Source of the DNA: Rhodocyclus gracilis
GTDB lineage: Bacteria; Pseudomonadota; Gammaproteobacteria; Burkholderiales; Rhodocyclaceae
Length of the DNA stretch: 64,000 nt
Reading direction: 5' to 3'
Assembly: GCF_009617575.1 (NCBI RefSeq)
Contig: NZ_WIXJ01000007.1
Coordinates: forward strand, 89,200 to 153,199
Shown: piece by piece, positions 27,409-36,904 of the stretch
Position numbering within the stretch: position 1 is the stretch's first letter
Layout of the letters: each line of letters opens with the position of its first letter
Made by a program: the position numbers and the translations under genes
The notes under the pieces: model-generated
What the model was told of the DNA's origin: nothing
Seen by the model: only the letters and a program-made list of their open reading frames with translations
Databases searched by the model: none

Positions 27409-28323
27409 TCACTCGGCGACGCGTGTCTGCTGCGCCGGTACGCGCGCCATCGACCAGTGCGCCACCGCCCAGGCCCAGAATTCGGACAAGGGCGCGCCGT
27501 GCAGGGCCGCCGGCACCGGCTGACCGAGAAAGGCCATCACCTCGGCCAGCACGGCAGCGCCGCCCGCGCAATCGACGGGCCTCGCCAGCGACTGCTTGGA
27601 GAGCTTTTGTCCGTGCACATCGGTCGCCACCGGCAGATGCGCGTAAGTCAGCGTCGGCACGCCGAGGCGTTGCTGCAGCCAGATCTGGCGCGGCGTCGAC
27701 GCCAAAAGATCAGCGCCACGCACAACCGCAGTGACGCCCTGGTCAGCATCGTCGACGACCACTGCCAGTTGATACGCAAACTGCCCGTCCGCGCGCAACA
27801 AGACGAAGTCGCCAACATCTCGCTCCAGTTGTTGCGCGTAAGCGCCCTGCACGCGATCCATAAAGCCGACCTCCTGCGCCGGCACGCGCATGCGCCAGGC
27901 GCGCGCTGCACGCCCCGCGGCGAGGCCGGAACGACACGTCCCCGGATAAACGCGCCCGCCATCCACCGACTGCGCCACCGACGAATCGGCGATTTCGCTG
28001 CGGGAGCAGGCGCACGGATAAACGTCGCCATCGAGTTGCAAGGCAACCAGCGCCGCGTGATAGCGGTCGACGCGCCGGCTCTGCACCAGAACCTCGCCGT
28101 CCCAGACGAAGCCGAAACCGGCCAGCGTACGCACGATGGCGTCCGCCGCGCCCGGCAAACTGCGCGGCGCGTCGATGTCTTCGATGCGCAGCAACCACTC
28201 GCCGCCCGCTGCCCGCGCGTCGAGGTAACTGCCAACCGCCGCGACCAGCGAACCAAAATGCAGCGCGCCACTCGGCGAAGGCGCAAAGCGCCCGCGATAG
28301 ACGGGGGAAGTCACGACAGGCAT
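27409..28323 (-). CDS. gluQ: Glutamyl-Q tRNA(Asp) synthetase
   Basis: Encodes 304 residues. It attaches glutamate to the queuosine base at position 34 of tRNA-Asp. The class I HIGH-like motif is APSPSGALHFGSL and the KMSKS-like motif is KLSKQ. A zinc site is formed by the cysteines in YPCACSR and YPGTC. It lacks the C-terminal anticodon-binding domain of GltX, as expected for this truncated paralogue. The start MPVVTSPVYRGR at 28323 is preferred because the longer frame to 28761 runs through ychF. Confidence 0.94.
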   Translation of the reverse strand: MPVVTSPVYRGRFAPSPSGALHFGSLVAAVGSYLDARAAGGEWLLRIEDIDAPRSLPGAADAIVRTLAGFGFVWDGEVLVQSRRVDRYHAALVALQLDGDVYPCACSRSEIADSSVAQSVDGGRVYPGTCRSGLAAGRAARAWRMRVPAQEVGFMDRVQGAYAQQLERDVGDFVLLRADGQFAYQLAVVVDDADQGVTAVVRGADLLASTPRQIWLQQRLGVPTLTYAHLPVATDVHGQKLSKQSLARPVDCAGGAAVLAEVMAFLGQPVPAALHGAPLSEFWAWAVAHWSMARVPAQQTRVAE

Positions 28324-28376
28324 GAGCGCTCGCGACACACTCCGGGAGCGGGGCGACGCCCCCGGAGGCGTCGAAC

Positions 28377-29468
28377 TTAGACGTTGAACAGGAAGTTCAG
28401 CACGTCGCCGTCGCGCACGACGTATTCCTTGCCTTCGGCGCGCATCTTGCCGGCTTCCTTCGCACCCGCCTCGCCCTTGAAGGCGATGAAGTCGTCGAAA
28501 GCGATCGTCTGCGCACGGATGAAACCACGCTCGAAGTCGGTGTGGATGACGGCGGCCGCCTGCGGCGCGGTGTCGCCCTTGTGGATGGTCCACGCGCGCA
28601 CTTCCTTGACGCCGGCGGTGAAGTAGGTCTGCAGGCCGAGCAGGTGATAGCCGGTGCGGATCAGGCGGTCGAGGCCGGGCTCGGTGAGGCCCATCGACTC
28701 GAGGAATTCGAGCTTGTCGGCGTCGTCGAGATCGGCGATTTCGGCTTCGATCGAGGCACACAGCGCAACCACTTCGGCGCCTTCTGCCGCCGCATGCGCA
28801 CGCACCGCATCGAGCAACGGATTATTGGTGAAACCATCTTCGGCGACGTTGGCGGCATAGAGCACCGGCTTGGCGGTGATCAGGCAGAGAGGCCGCAGAC
28901 TCGCCCACTCTTCCTTCGCCAGCTTGAGGCCGCGCACCGGCTTGCCCTGATCGAGCTGGGCGAAACACTTCTCGAGCACGGCGACGAGGGTCTTCGCTTC
29001 CTTGTCGCCCGAAGCGGCCGGACGCTTGTAGCGGTTGATCGCCTTCTCGACCGTCGTCATGTCGGCGAGCGCGAGTTCGGTGTCGATCGTCTCGATGTCG
29101 CGGATCGGATCGACGCTGCCGGACACGTGGATCACGTTATCGTCGGCAAAGCAGCGCACCACGTGCACCACGGCATCGGTTTCGCGGATGTTGGCGAGGA
29201 ACTGGTTGCCGAGGCCCTCGCCCTTCGACGCGCCGGCGACCAGTCCGGCGATGTCGACGAACTCGACGATCGCCGGCTGGATCTTCTGCGGCTTGACGAT
29301 CGCCGAGAGCTGCGCCAGACGCGGATCCGGCACTTCGACGATGCCGACGTTCGGCTCGATGGTGCAGAACGGGTAGTTCTCGGCCTGGATGCCGGCCTTG
29401 GTCAGCGCATTGAACAGCGTGGACTTGCCGACGTTGGGCAGGCCGACGATTCCGCATTTGAGGCTCAT
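28377..29468 (-). CDS. ychF: Redox-regulated ribosome-binding ATPase YchF (OBG family)
   Basis: Encodes 363 residues. The P-loop [16 protein letters not shown] is at residues 8-23 and the GTPase G3 equivalent is [20 protein letters not shown]. The NxxE-type G4 in [12 protein letters not shown] explains ATP preference in this family. The C-terminal TGS domain includes [22 protein letters not shown]. It overlaps the stop of pth by 4 bp; pth-ychF is a widely conserved pair linked to translation and ribosome stress. Confidence 0.97.
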   Translation of the reverse strand: MSLKCGIVGLPNVGKSTLFNALTKAGIQAENYPFCTIEPNVGIVEVPDPRLAQLSAIVKPQKIQPAIVEFVDIAGLVAGASKGEGLGNQFLANIRETDAVVHVVRCFADDNVIHVSGSVDPIRDIETIDTELALADMTTVEKAINRYKRPAASGDKEAKTLVAVLEKCFAQLDQGKPVRGLKLAKEEWASLRPLCLITAKPVLYAANVAEDGFTNNPLLDAVRAHAAAEGAEVVALCASIEAEIADLDDADKLEFLESMGLTEPGLDRLIRTGYHLLGLQTYFTAGVKEVRAWTIHKGDTAPQAAAVIHTDFERGFIRAQTIAFDDFIAFKGEAGAKEAGKMRAEGKEYVVRDGDVLNFLFNV

Positions 29469-30049
29469 GGGAGAGATTCCTGTGGGGGCTTGACGTGGAG
29501 GATACGCTGCGCGGCGGCCGTGTCGCCGGCGGCCAGTTGCGGCCAGGCGATGAGGCAGCGATCCAGCGCAGCATCGATCATTTCGCGCTCTTCGCGGCGC
29601 GGCGCCTTGAGCACGTAGCCGGCAACGGCATCGCGCTCGCCGGGGTGGCCGATACCCAGCCGCAGACGCCAAAAATCAGCCGTGCCCAGCCGCGCCTGGA
29701 TGTCCTTGAGGCCGTTATGTCCACCATTGCCACCGCCTTTTTTGAGGCGGATGCTGCCGGGTGGCAAATCCAGATCGTCGTGCACGACGAGGATTTCTTC
29801 GGCCGGGATGCGATAAAACTGGGCCAGTGCGGCAACCGACTGCCCCGAGCGATTCATGAACGTCGCCGGCTGCAATAACCAGCGCTCGCCGGCGCGACCG
29901 ACCGTGCCGAAAAAGCGGCCCTGCGGCGCCAGCGCGGCGCGCAGTTCAGCAGCCAGCCGGTCGACGAACCAGAAGCCGACGTTATGCCGGGTGTCGGCGT
30001 AATCGGCGCCGGGGTTGCCAAGGCCGACGATCAGACGGGGCTCACTCAT
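29465..30049 (-). CDS. pth: Peptidyl-tRNA hydrolase
   Basis: Encodes 194 residues. It releases peptides from prematurely dissociated peptidyl-t[23 protein letters not shown] includes the catalytic His (about residue 22); FMNRSG, the HDDLDLPPG segment and [13 protein letters not shown] are further family motifs. The start at 30049 (MSEPRLIVG) is chosen rather than the longer frame to 30163. It lies downstream of rplY after a strong terminator, so it may have its own promoter. Confidence 0.96.
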   Translation of the reverse strand: MSEPRLIVGLGNPGADYADTRHNVGFWFVDRLAAELRAALAPQGRFFGTVGRAGERWLLQPATFMNRSGQSVAALAQFYRIPAEEILVVHDDLDLPPGSIRLKKGGGNGGHNGLKDIQARLGTADFWRLRLGIGHPGERDAVAGYVLKAPRREEREMIDAALDRCLIAWPQLAAGDTAAAQRILHVKPPQESLP

Positions 30050-30138
30050 GTCAGGACGGATATCGCACACAGACGGAGAACACAGCGCACGCCACACCCA
30101 CTTTGCATCGCAGCTTGGGCGGTCAGGCGTTCGCCACA

Positions 30139-30186
30139 ATAAAAAAGGCCGCCGCAGGCGCACTCAGGCGCCGGACGACGGCCTCT
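30139..30186 (-). terminator. Intrinsic terminator of rplY
   Basis: On the minus strand AGGCCGTCG pairs with CGGCGGCCT across an inner GC-rich stem and is followed by a T6 run (complement of AAAAAA at 30141-30146). It lies 15-60 bp past the rplY stop. Confidence 0.82.
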
Positions 30187-30200
30187 CATCGGCGTGAAAC

Positions 30201-30824
30201 TCAGGCCGCAGGTGCGGCTTGCTCGCCCGCAGCTTCGCCTTCTTCAGCCGCCGCCGCGCCACCCTTCTTCAGCTGGATCAGGGCAACGACGCCGTCGTCG
30301 CCGTGCGTCAGTACACGAACGCCAGCCGGGAGAACGAGTTGCGAGACGTGGATCGAGTGGCCTGCCGCCAGATCCTTCAGATCGACCTCGATGAATTCGG
30401 GCAGATCCTTCGGCAGGCAAACGACTTCGACTTCGCTCAGCACGTGCGAAACGCTGCCACCGGCGAGCTTGACGCCCGGCGCCTGGTCGGCGTTAACGAA
30501 GTGCAGCGGCACCTTCTGGTGAATTTCGTGCGTCGCGTCGATACGCAGGAAGTCGACGTGCAGAACACGCGGCTTGTAGGCGTGGACTTGCGAGTCACGC
30601 AGCAGCACCGGCTCGGCAACGCCGTCGATGACGAGCGTCAGCACGGACGAGTGGAAGGCTTCCTTGCGCAGCGCGAGGAGGATCTGGTTGTGATCGAGTT
30701 CGATCGCTACGGCCGGCGCAGAACCGCCGTAGACGACGGCCGGGACTTTTTCAGCACGGCGCAGGCGGCGGCTCGCTCCGGACCCCCGCACAGTGCGAAC
30801 TTGCGCGTTCAGTTCAAATTTCAT
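30201..30824 (-). CDS. rplY: Large ribosomal subunit protein bL25, Ctc-type
   Basis: Encodes 207 residues. It binds 5S rRNA. The N-terminal L25 domain (about 1-95) contains SGASRRLRRAEKVPAVVYGG and the C-terminal TL5 domain (about 100-185) contains FIEVDLKDLAAGHSIHVS. The protein ends in an Ala/Glu-rich tail. The two-domain form is usual outside enteric bacteria. GGAG-type SD (CAGGAGCT) precedes the ATG. It is downstream of prs on the same strand, 105 bp apart. Confidence 0.96.
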   Translation of the reverse strand: MKFELNAQVRTVRGSGASRRLRRAEKVPAVVYGGSAPAVAIELDHNQILLALRKEAFHSSVLTLVIDGVAEPVLLRDSQVHAYKPRVLHVDFLRIDATHEIHQKVPLHFVNADQAPGVKLAGGSVSHVLSEVEVVCLPKDLPEFIEVDLKDLAAGHSIHVSQLVLPAGVRVLTHGDDGVVALIQLKKGGAAAAEEGEAAGEQAAPAA

Positions 30825-30929
30825 GACAGCTCCTGGTGATGAAACAACCCGCCCGCGACCAGGCGGGGATTGGGAGCAGCGAGAACCGCCGGACGCCCGC
30901 GTTAGCCGCGGACAACCGCCGAGCGCTCA

Positions 30930-31880
30930 CTACTCGATAAACAGGGAGGACACCGAGTCCTCGTTGCTGATGCGGCGAATCGTTTCGGCCAGCACATCGG
31001 CCACCGACAGCTGGCGGATACGCGGACACGCCTGCGCATCAAGACGCAGCGGAATGGTGTCGGTCACGACCAGTTCGTCGAGATCGGACGCGTTGATGCG
31101 TTCGACCGCCGCCCCCGACAACACCGGGTGCGTACAGTAGGCGAGCACGCGCTTGGCGCCGCGCTCCTTGAGCGCCGAGGCGGCCTTGCACAGCGTGCCG
31201 GCGGTATCGACCATGTCGTCCATCAGCACGCAGGTACGGCCATCCACCTCGCCGATGATGTTCATCACTTCCGACACATTGGCCTTCGGCCGGCGCTTGT
31301 CGATGATCGCCAGATCGCACTCGAGGCGCTTGGCCAGCGCGCGGGCACGGACGACGCCACCGACGTCAGGCGAGACGACCATGAGATCGGGGAAGTTACG
31401 CTTCCACACATCAGCCAGCAGGATCGGCAACGAGTAGATGTTATCGACCGGGATGTTGAAGAAGCCTTGAATCTGGTCGGCATGCAGGTCCATCGTCAGC
31501 ATGCGGTGCACGCCGGCGGCGGTAAGCAGGTCGGCCACCAGCTTGGCGGCGATCGGCACACGCGCCGAGCGCGGGCGGCGATCCTGCCGGGCGTAACCGA
31601 AGTAGGGAACCGCCGCGGTGATGCGGCCGGCCGACGCGCGCTTCAGAGCGTCGACGAGGACCAGCAACTCCATCAGGTTTTCGTTGGCCGGCGCGCAGGT
31701 CGACTGGAGAACGAAAACGTCCTTGCCGCGAACGTGTTCGTGAATCTCGACACTCACTTCACCATCGGAAAAACGCCCAACATTGGCTCGACCGAGCGAA
31801 ATGTTGAGTCGCTTGGCGACATCGGCAGCCAGCTTCGGGTTGGCATTGCCGGTGAAGACCATCAGGCTGTCGTAGGCCAC
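30930..31880 (-). CDS. prs: Ribose-phosphate pyrophosphokinase
   Basis: Encodes 316 residues. It makes PRPP from ribose 5-phosphate and ATP for nucleotide, histidine, tryptophan and NAD synthesis. The flexible loop with catalytic residues [15 protein letters not shown] is near residue 96, the PRPP-binding signature [13 protein letters not shown] near 216, and [11 protein letters not shown] near 128. Upstream (minus strand) is tRNA-Gln and ispE, an arrangement widely conserved in beta- and gammaproteobacteria. Confidence 0.97.
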   Translation of the reverse strand: MAYDSLMVFTGNANPKLAADVAKRLNISLGRANVGRFSDGEVSVEIHEHVRGKDVFVLQSTCAPANENLMELLVLVDALKRASAGRITAAVPYFGYARQDRRPRSARVPIAAKLVADLLTAAGVHRMLTMDLHADQIQGFFNIPVDNIYSLPILLADVWKRNFPDLMVVSPDVGGVVRARALAKRLECDLAIIDKRRPKANVSEVMNIIGEVDGRTCVLMDDMVDTAGTLCKAASALKERGAKRVLAYCTHPVLSGAAVERINASDLDELVVTDTIPLRLDAQACPRIRQLSVADVLAETIRRISNEDSVSSLFIE

Positions 31881-31925
31881 TGCGCGCTGCTCCCGGCGCC
31901 GCGAATCCGGCGCCTAAAATGAAGA

Positions 31926-31949
31926 CGGGCAGGCTTGAAGACCTGCCCG
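31926..31949 (-). terminator. Hairpin between tRNA-Gln and prs
   Basis: CGGGCAGG pairs perfectly with CCTGCCCG across an 8-base loop. On the minus strand it lies 17 bp after the tRNA 3' end and is followed by a weak T-rich stretch (TCTTCATTTT). It may terminate or process the tRNA transcript before prs. Confidence 0.5.
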
Positions 31950-31965
31950 GCGTAAGCAATTCGGA

Positions 31966-32042
31966 TGGCTGGGGAAGAAGGATTCGAACCTTCGAATACC
32001 GGAATCAAAATCCGGTGCCTTAACCAACTTGGCGACTCCCCA
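31966..32042 (-). tRNA. tRNA-Gln(UUG)
   Basis: The 77-base cloverleaf on the minus strand begins TGGGGAGTCGCCAAG and ends in an encoded CCA. The anticodon loop TTTTGAT between CCGGA and TCCGG gives anticodon TTG (reads CAA/CAG). The T-loop GGTTCGAATCC is canonical. The acceptor stem TGGGGAG/TTCCCCA contains one mismatch-type pair at the seventh position to be expected from the sequence CTTCCCCA. Location between ispE and prs agrees with other proteobacteria. Confidence 0.96.
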
Positions 32043-32192
32043 GCGGTCGTTCGCAAGGCTTAGCCAGCGAACGAGGCGCGGATCATACAAGATAATTTTG
32101 AAAAAAACCAGCGCGAGGAACGAAAATTCTTCAGCACATGCGTCGTGCATCTGCCGTGCAGGCCGTCATGCGCAGCGCGACACCCGCCCGGA

Positions 32193-33110
32193 TCAGCCCT
32201 CCACCAAAGCATGCAGCGGATGGCGCGACAGGCCATCGGCCAGCCAGCCGGAAAAATGCGCCGGCATCTGACGCCACACCACCTCGGCCTGCGCGCGATC
32301 GGCAAATTCAGCAAATACGCAGGCACCGGAGCCCGTCATCCGTGCGCGGGCAAAGCCGGAGAGCCACGTCAATCGCTCGGCAACGGCCGGAAAGCGGGCG
32401 ACAACCACCGCCTCAAGATCGTTATGCTCTTCGCCGGGCTGCCAGGCGGCAGGCGCCAAGGGCGGCGTATCGCGCACGAGATCAGGCGCCGAGAAGACGA
32501 GCGCCGTCGGCACTTCGACCGGCGACTCGATGACAAGGTAACAGGCGGGCGGCAGGCTCAACGGCCGCAGTTCCTCGCCCACCCCTTCGGCAAAAGCATT
32601 CTCGCCAAAAACGAACACCGGCACGTCAGCCCCCAGCGCGAGGCCAATTTCCTGTAGGCGCTGGCGCGACAGACCCAACTGCCACAGATGATTCAGCGCC
32701 AGCAGCGTCGTCGCCGCATCGGAACTACCGCCGCCCAGCCCGCCCCCCATCGGCAGGCGCTTGTCGACGGCGATATCGACCCCTCGCCGGCAGCCGGTTT
32801 CCGCCTGCAGAAGACGCGCCGCGCGGATCGTCAGATCGAGCTCGGGAGGAACGCCCGGCAGCGGCGTCACGAGCCGCAACTGCTCGTCGTCGCGCGGCGT
32901 AAAACGCAGGCCGTCGCCATGCCCAACAAAGCGAAAGGCAGTCTGCAAACAGTGATAGCCGTCCGCGCGTCGACCGACAACGTGCAGAAACAGATTGAGC
33001 TTGGCGGGCGCCGGATAGACGCTCTCCCACGTCCAATCCGTCGCCTCGCGCCCGGCAGACGACGAAGCGGAAAAAGGGGAAACCGCGGGAGCAGCAGAAG
33101 CAGTAGTCAT
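32193..33110 (-). CDS. ispE: 4-diphosphocytidyl-2-C-methyl-D-erythritol kinase
   Basis: Encodes 305 residues. It phosphorylates CDP-methylerythritol in the MEP isoprenoid pathway. GHMP kinase motifs are PAPAKLNLFLHVVGRRADGYH (residues 33-53, with catalytic Lys), the glycine-rich phosphate loop LPMGGGLGGGSSDAA near 125, and MTGSGACVFAEF near 268. The N-terminus has about 30 extra Ser/Ala-rich residues before the conserved part. lolB lies immediately upstream, as is usual. Confidence 0.95.
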   Translation of the reverse strand: MTTASAAPAVSPFSASSSAGREATDWTWESVYPAPAKLNLFLHVVGRRADGYHCLQTAFRFVGHGDGLRFTPRDDEQLRLVTPLPGVPPELDLTIRAARLLQAETGCRRGVDIAVDKRLPMGGGLGGGSSDAATTLLALNHLWQLGLSRQRLQEIGLALGADVPVFVFGENAFAEGVGEELRPLSLPPACYLVIESPVEVPTALVFSAPDLVRDTPPLAPAAWQPGEEHNDLEAVVVARFPAVAERLTWLSGFARARMTGSGACVFAEFADRAQAEVVWRQMPAHFSGWLADGLSRHPLHALVEG

Positions 33111-33134
33111 GTCACACAGCCAATGAACAGGAAT

Positions 33135-33869
33135 TCACGCGCCACCGAAACCGGGACGCGCCGCAAACACCCCGCGCAGATCGACAGGGGAAACCGGAAC
33201 GTCCACCCACGACAGGCCCGCCGCCGCAGGCTCCGGCAGACGCCATTCGTCGATCCGCAAGCGCAACTCGGGGCCGCCGGGGCGAACGATGAATACGCGA
33301 GACGGCGCGGCTTGCGCGTCATCGCCATCATAAGAAAAATCGATGAACCAGCCGTCCCGCACGAGATGCTGCGGTCGCCCCTTCGCGTCGCGGGTATCCA
33401 GAGCGCTGGATTCGGCACCCAGCACAGAACTCGTCGCGTCACCGAGCCAATCAGCCAGCCCGCCGAGCGGCAAGGCGTAGCCGAGCACCCGACGCGTCAG
33501 CGCGTCGAGGTCGCTGTCGGACTCATGCTGACCACTCGCCGTCGTCAGGCGCGCACCGCTCGCATCGCTGACGATCTCGGCGACCCCCTGCCCGAAGGGC
33601 GATGAGAGCAGCCAGACATCGCCGCTCGGCGAGTGCTGCCAGGAGAGACGCCCCGAATGGCTTTTGCCCTCGGCCACCAGCGAAAACCGCGCCGACAACT
33701 CGAAGGAAGAAGTCATCACCAGCGTCGACCGCGCCGGCGCCGTCGTCGGCGAGCCCGAATGCAGGCCCGATGGCGAACCCGTTGGCAGCACGGAGCAGGC
33801 GCTTAGCCCCAGCAGGGCCAGCGCCACGAAAGCGCAGGCAACAGCGCACGTGCGAAAGCGTCTTGGCAT
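33135..33869 (-). CDS. lolB: Outer-membrane lipoprotein insertion factor LolB
   Basis: Encodes 244 residues. LolB receives lipoproteins from LolA and inserts them into the outer membrane. Signal peptide with lipobox LSAC places the lipidated Cys at residue 25. The mature part begins with a variable Ser/Thr/Pro linker, then FELSARFSLVAEGKSHSGRLSW and SPFGQGVAEI, both typical for LolB. The C-terminal R-x-DW-equivalent is LRLRIDEWRLP. The start at 33869 is chosen from the signal peptide. It is between a TPR gene and ispE. Confidence 0.9.
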   Translation of the reverse strand: MPRRFRTCAVACAFVALALLGLSACSVLPTGSPSGLHSGSPTTAPARSTLVMTSSFELSARFSLVAEGKSHSGRLSWQHSPSGDVWLLSSPFGQGVAEIVSDASGARLTTASGQHESDSDLDALTRRVLGYALPLGGLADWLGDATSSVLGAESSALDTRDAKGRPQHLVRDGWFIDFSYDGDDAQAAPSRVFIVRPGGPELRLRIDEWRLPEPAAAGLSWVDVPVSPVDLRGVFAARPGFGGA

Positions 33870-33879
33870 CAGCAGCGAA

Positions 33880-35634
33880 TCAGGGCAGGAAGCGTTTGAC
33901 GGCAGCCGCCAGCGCGTCGTTGCCCGGATTGCTATGCTGCGCTTCCTGCCAGATGCGCCGCGCATCCTCGCGCCGGTCGAGCTTCCAGAGCACCTCGCCC
34001 AGATGCGCGGCGATCTCCGGATCACGCCGCAAACCATAAGCGCGCTCCAGCGACGACAGCGCCCCCGCCAAATCGCCCTGCTGGTAGAGCACCCAACCGA
34101 GGCTGTCGAGAATGAAGGGATCGTCCGGCGCCAAAACCAAGGCCCGCTCGATCAACTGGCGCGCCTCACCGAGACGGATGCCACGATCGGCGAACGAATA
34201 GCCCAGCGCGTTGTAGGCCTGCGCACTGTCGGGCTTGAGTTCGATCAGCTTGCGCAGGTACTTCTCGACCAGTTCCAGACGTCCGACCTTCTCCGCCAGT
34301 AGCGAGGTTTCGTAGAGCAGCTCCGGATTTTCCGGCTGCCGGGCGAGCACCCGCGAGAGAACGTCGAACGCCTCCTGCGCACGATTGGCATCGCGCAAGA
34401 ATTGTGCCTCCACTTCGGCAATCTGCACCTGCTCGGCGGCATTGCGCGTCTTGATTTCGCGCAACTGGCGCAAGGCCTCGTCGAGCTTGCCGCCCGTCGC
34501 CAGAAGACGCGCCATGCGCAGGCGCGCCGGCAGATATTGCTCACCAACGCCGACAGACTGATAAAACGCCAGCGCCTCGGCATCCTGCTGACGCTGTTCG
34601 GCAATCTGCCCGAGGTAGTAGCGGACGACGCTCTTGTCCGGGAAATCGAGCGTCAACAGGTGGCGCAACAAGGTGTCGGCGCGGTTGGCGTCGTCCTGTT
34701 GCAAGGCAAGAATGGCCGCCGGAAAAACCGTTTCAGGATTATCCGGCGCCACTTTGAGCAGACGGTCGAAATTCTGCCGGGCATCGGCGTAGCGCCCTTC
34801 GCCGATCTGCGCCCGCGCCAGATAGAGCCGCGCGTCGTTGGCGTCTGGATTGCGCGCGACGAAGCGCTCGAGCGACGCCACGGCAGCCGTGTTGGACTCG
34901 CGCGACAAGAGCTGGGCTTCGAGCAAGGCCGCGAGATCCCAGTCCGGGCGAATCGCCAGCGCCCGCCGCGCTTCGGTGAGCGCCAACTCCGGCGCACTGG
35001 CCGTACTCGCCGCCATTGCGCGGACATAGTGCGCCTCGGCGAGTGCGTCGTACGGCGCCGTGAGACGCTCGACCAGACGCAGCGCGCCAACGCGATCCGG
35101 GCTGCGCGCCAGCAGTCGGTTCAAGGCCAGCAGATTGCCGGTGATCGCTGCGGGGTCTTCCGCCAGCATGCGCGCCAAAAGCGGCGTCAGTTCATCAAAA
35201 CGGTTGCCGACGACGAGCACGCCGGCAAGCATCTGCTGCGCACGCAGCGACGAAGGCTCGACCTCGACCCACGTGCGCGCCAGCGTCAGCGCGTCGTCGA
35301 GATGGTGCGTGTAGCCGGCAATTTCCACCGCCCGCTCCAGGGCCCGCGGATCACGGGTGCGTACGGCAAGATCGGCCCACGCCTTGCTCGATAGTTCGAG
35401 ATCGCCGCGTTGCAACGCAATCTCGGCCAGCAGGACCTGAAAGACCACCTGCCCGCTCGGCAGCGTTTCGCCCGTCGCGTCCTTGGCGGCCGGGTCGGTG
35501 GCGCGCGCAGGCACCTTGAGCGCACTCACCGGGCGAGGCGTCTTCGGCTCGGCGGCCAGCGCCGGCCAGGCGGAAGCCAGCAGCAGAGCGGCCGGCACGA
35601 GAGCAAACAGGGATCGTCGGAGGGTTCGGCTCAT
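33880..35634 (-). CDS. Secreted TPR-repeat protein upstream of lolB
   Basis: Encodes 584 residues from MSRTLRRSL. Residues 1-28 form a signal peptide (ALLLASAWPALA-AEP). The remainder is a chain of tetratricopeptide repeats; clear units include the segments around YNALGYSFADRGIRLGEARQ and LDSLGWVLYQQGDLAGALSSL near the C-terminus, and LYLARAQIGEGRYADARQNF near the middle. No catalytic motif is visible. It probably acts as a periplasmic scaffold; the same TPR-lolB-ispE order is common in betaproteobacteria. An upstream in-frame ATG at 35661 is an alternative start. Confidence 0.85.
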   Translation of the reverse strand: MSRTLRRSLFALVPAALLLASAWPALAAEPKTPRPVSALKVPARATDPAAKDATGETLPSGQVVFQVLLAEIALQRGDLELSSKAWADLAVRTRDPRALERAVEIAGYTHHLDDALTLARTWVEVEPSSLRAQQMLAGVLVVGNRFDELTPLLARMLAEDPAAITGNLLALNRLLARSPDRVGALRLVERLTAPYDALAEAHYVRAMAASTASAPELALTEARRALAIRPDWDLAALLEAQLLSRESNTAAVASLERFVARNPDANDARLYLARAQIGEGRYADARQNFDRLLKVAPDNPETVFPAAILALQQDDANRADTLLRHLLTLDFPDKSVVRYYLGQIAEQRQQDAEALAFYQSVGVGEQYLPARLRMARLLATGGKLDEALRQLREIKTRNAAEQVQIAEVEAQFLRDANRAQEAFDVLSRVLARQPENPELLYETSLLAEKVGRLELVEKYLRKLIELKPDSAQAYNALGYSFADRGIRLGEARQLIERALVLAPDDPFILDSLGWVLYQQGDLAGALSSLERAYGLRRDPEIAAHLGEVLWKLDRREDARRIWQEAQHSNPGNDALAAAVKRFLP

Positions 35635-35875
35635 GATCTGTTCAGAGAAAGACGCGCTCATGGCGGTAGCAGGGGTTCCGTTAAGGCGCCCGACGGTCGG
35701 TCATGCGGCGCACAGGAAGGGGTCGGCAAAAAGCGCTCAGGAGATGATCCAACGGCGTCCGACAAATCGCGCAACCGGGCGATAGCCCCTGCGCCGATGG
35801 CCGTTGAGTCATGCACTTTGAGGCTTTTCGGCCATAATAGTTGTCGCATGTTATGAACTTTTACTCCTTGCAGCA

Positions 35876-36703
35876 ATGCCAGAACTCCCCGAAGTCGAAG
35901 TCAGCCGTCTAGGGCTGGAGCCCGCCATCTGTGGCCGACGGATCGCCGACGCCGTTTTCCGTACGCCCGCGCTGCGGCATCCACTACCGCCGGCGCTGGC
36001 GACGCGCGTTCTGGGCTTGCGCGTCGACGCCCTGCTGCGCCGGGGCAAATACCTCCTCTTCGATTGCGAAAGCAGCGCCGGAGGCGGCTGGCTGATCATC
36101 CATCTGGGCATGTCCGGCAGTCTGCGTCTGGTGGCGCCGGGCACGCCGCCCGCCCGCCATGATCATGTCGATATCGCTTTCGGCAGTACGGTGATGCGCC
36201 TGCGCGACCCCCGCCGCTTCGGGGCCGTGCTCTGGCACGAAGGCCCGGAAGTCGGCACACACCCGCTCCTGCAACCCCTCGGCATCGAGCCACTGTCGGC
36301 AGAATTCGACGGCGACTGGTTGTACGCCGCGCTGCGCCGACGCCACGGCCCGGTCAAACCCGTGCTGATGGACAGCCACCTGATCGTCGGCATCGGCAAC
36401 ATCTACGCAGCGGAAAGCCTCTTTCGCGCCGGCATCGCGCCGCAGCAGGCGGCCGACCGCATCAGCGCTGCCCGCTGTGCAACACTCGCCATCGCCATCC
36501 GCGACACCCTCGCCGAGGCCGTCGCCGCCGGCGGCAGCAGCGTTCGCGATTATCTGCACAGCGATGGGGGCGCTGGCTGCTTCCAACTGACGCACGCGGT
36601 GTACGACCGCACCGGCGAACCCTGCCGTCAGTGCGCGACGCCGATCCGCCAGTTGCGTCAGGGCGGACGCTCCAGTTTTTACTGCCCTCACTGCCAACAC
36701 TGA
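35876..36703 (+). CDS. mutM: Formamidopyrimidine-DNA glycosylase
   Basis: Encodes 275 residues. It excises 8-oxoguanine and Fapy lesions with associated lyase activity. The N-terminus MPELPEVE contains the catalytic Pro2 and Glu3; Lys near residue 60 in LRRGKYLLF and the H2TH region VGIGNIYAAESLFRAGI are conserved. The C-terminal zinc finger has CRQC...CPHC. It is transcribed divergently from the TPR gene; the 214-bp gap holds their control region, with no strong promoter that I can define. Confidence 0.97.
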   Translation: MPELPEVEVSRLGLEPAICGRRIADAVFRTPALRHPLPPALATRVLGLRVDALLRRGKYLLFDCESSAGGGWLIIHLGMSGSLRLVAPGTPPARHDHVDIAFGSTVMRLRDPRRFGAVLWHEGPEVGTHPLLQPLGIEPLSAEFDGDWLYAALRRRHGPVKPVLMDSHLIVGIGNIYAAESLFRAGIAPQQAADRISAARCATLAIAIRDTLAEAVAAGGSSVRDYLHSDGGAGCFQLTHAVYDRTGEPCRQCATPIRQLRQGGRSSFYCPHCQH

Positions 36704-36866
36704 GAGCGCACCGCTGACGGGCCCGCATGGGCTAGCGGCACGCGACGTCCCCGCGCAAACGAGCGCCGGCAAGAGCCGTCTCGCCCCCGCCAACAAGCTG
36801 CTCGGCGCGCAGCAGAGCTACAAAAACGGGGCGCTAAGCTTATGACTTAAGTGATATTTTAATATC

Positions 36867-36900
36867 GGGAGTGGGCGCCTATCATCAGCTTCCTACTCCC
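36867..36900 (+). other. Leader hairpin immediately upstream of the diguanylate cyclase start
   Basis: GGGAGTGGG (36867-36875) pairs with CCTACTCCC (36892-36900), nine pairs including one G-T, with a 16-base loop. It ends four bases before the ATG at 36905. No Shine-Dalgarno sequence is apparent outside it. Just upstream is an AT-rich patch with the inverted repeat GATATT-TT-AATATC (36853-36866). Confidence 0.45.
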
Positions 36901-36904
36901 CAAC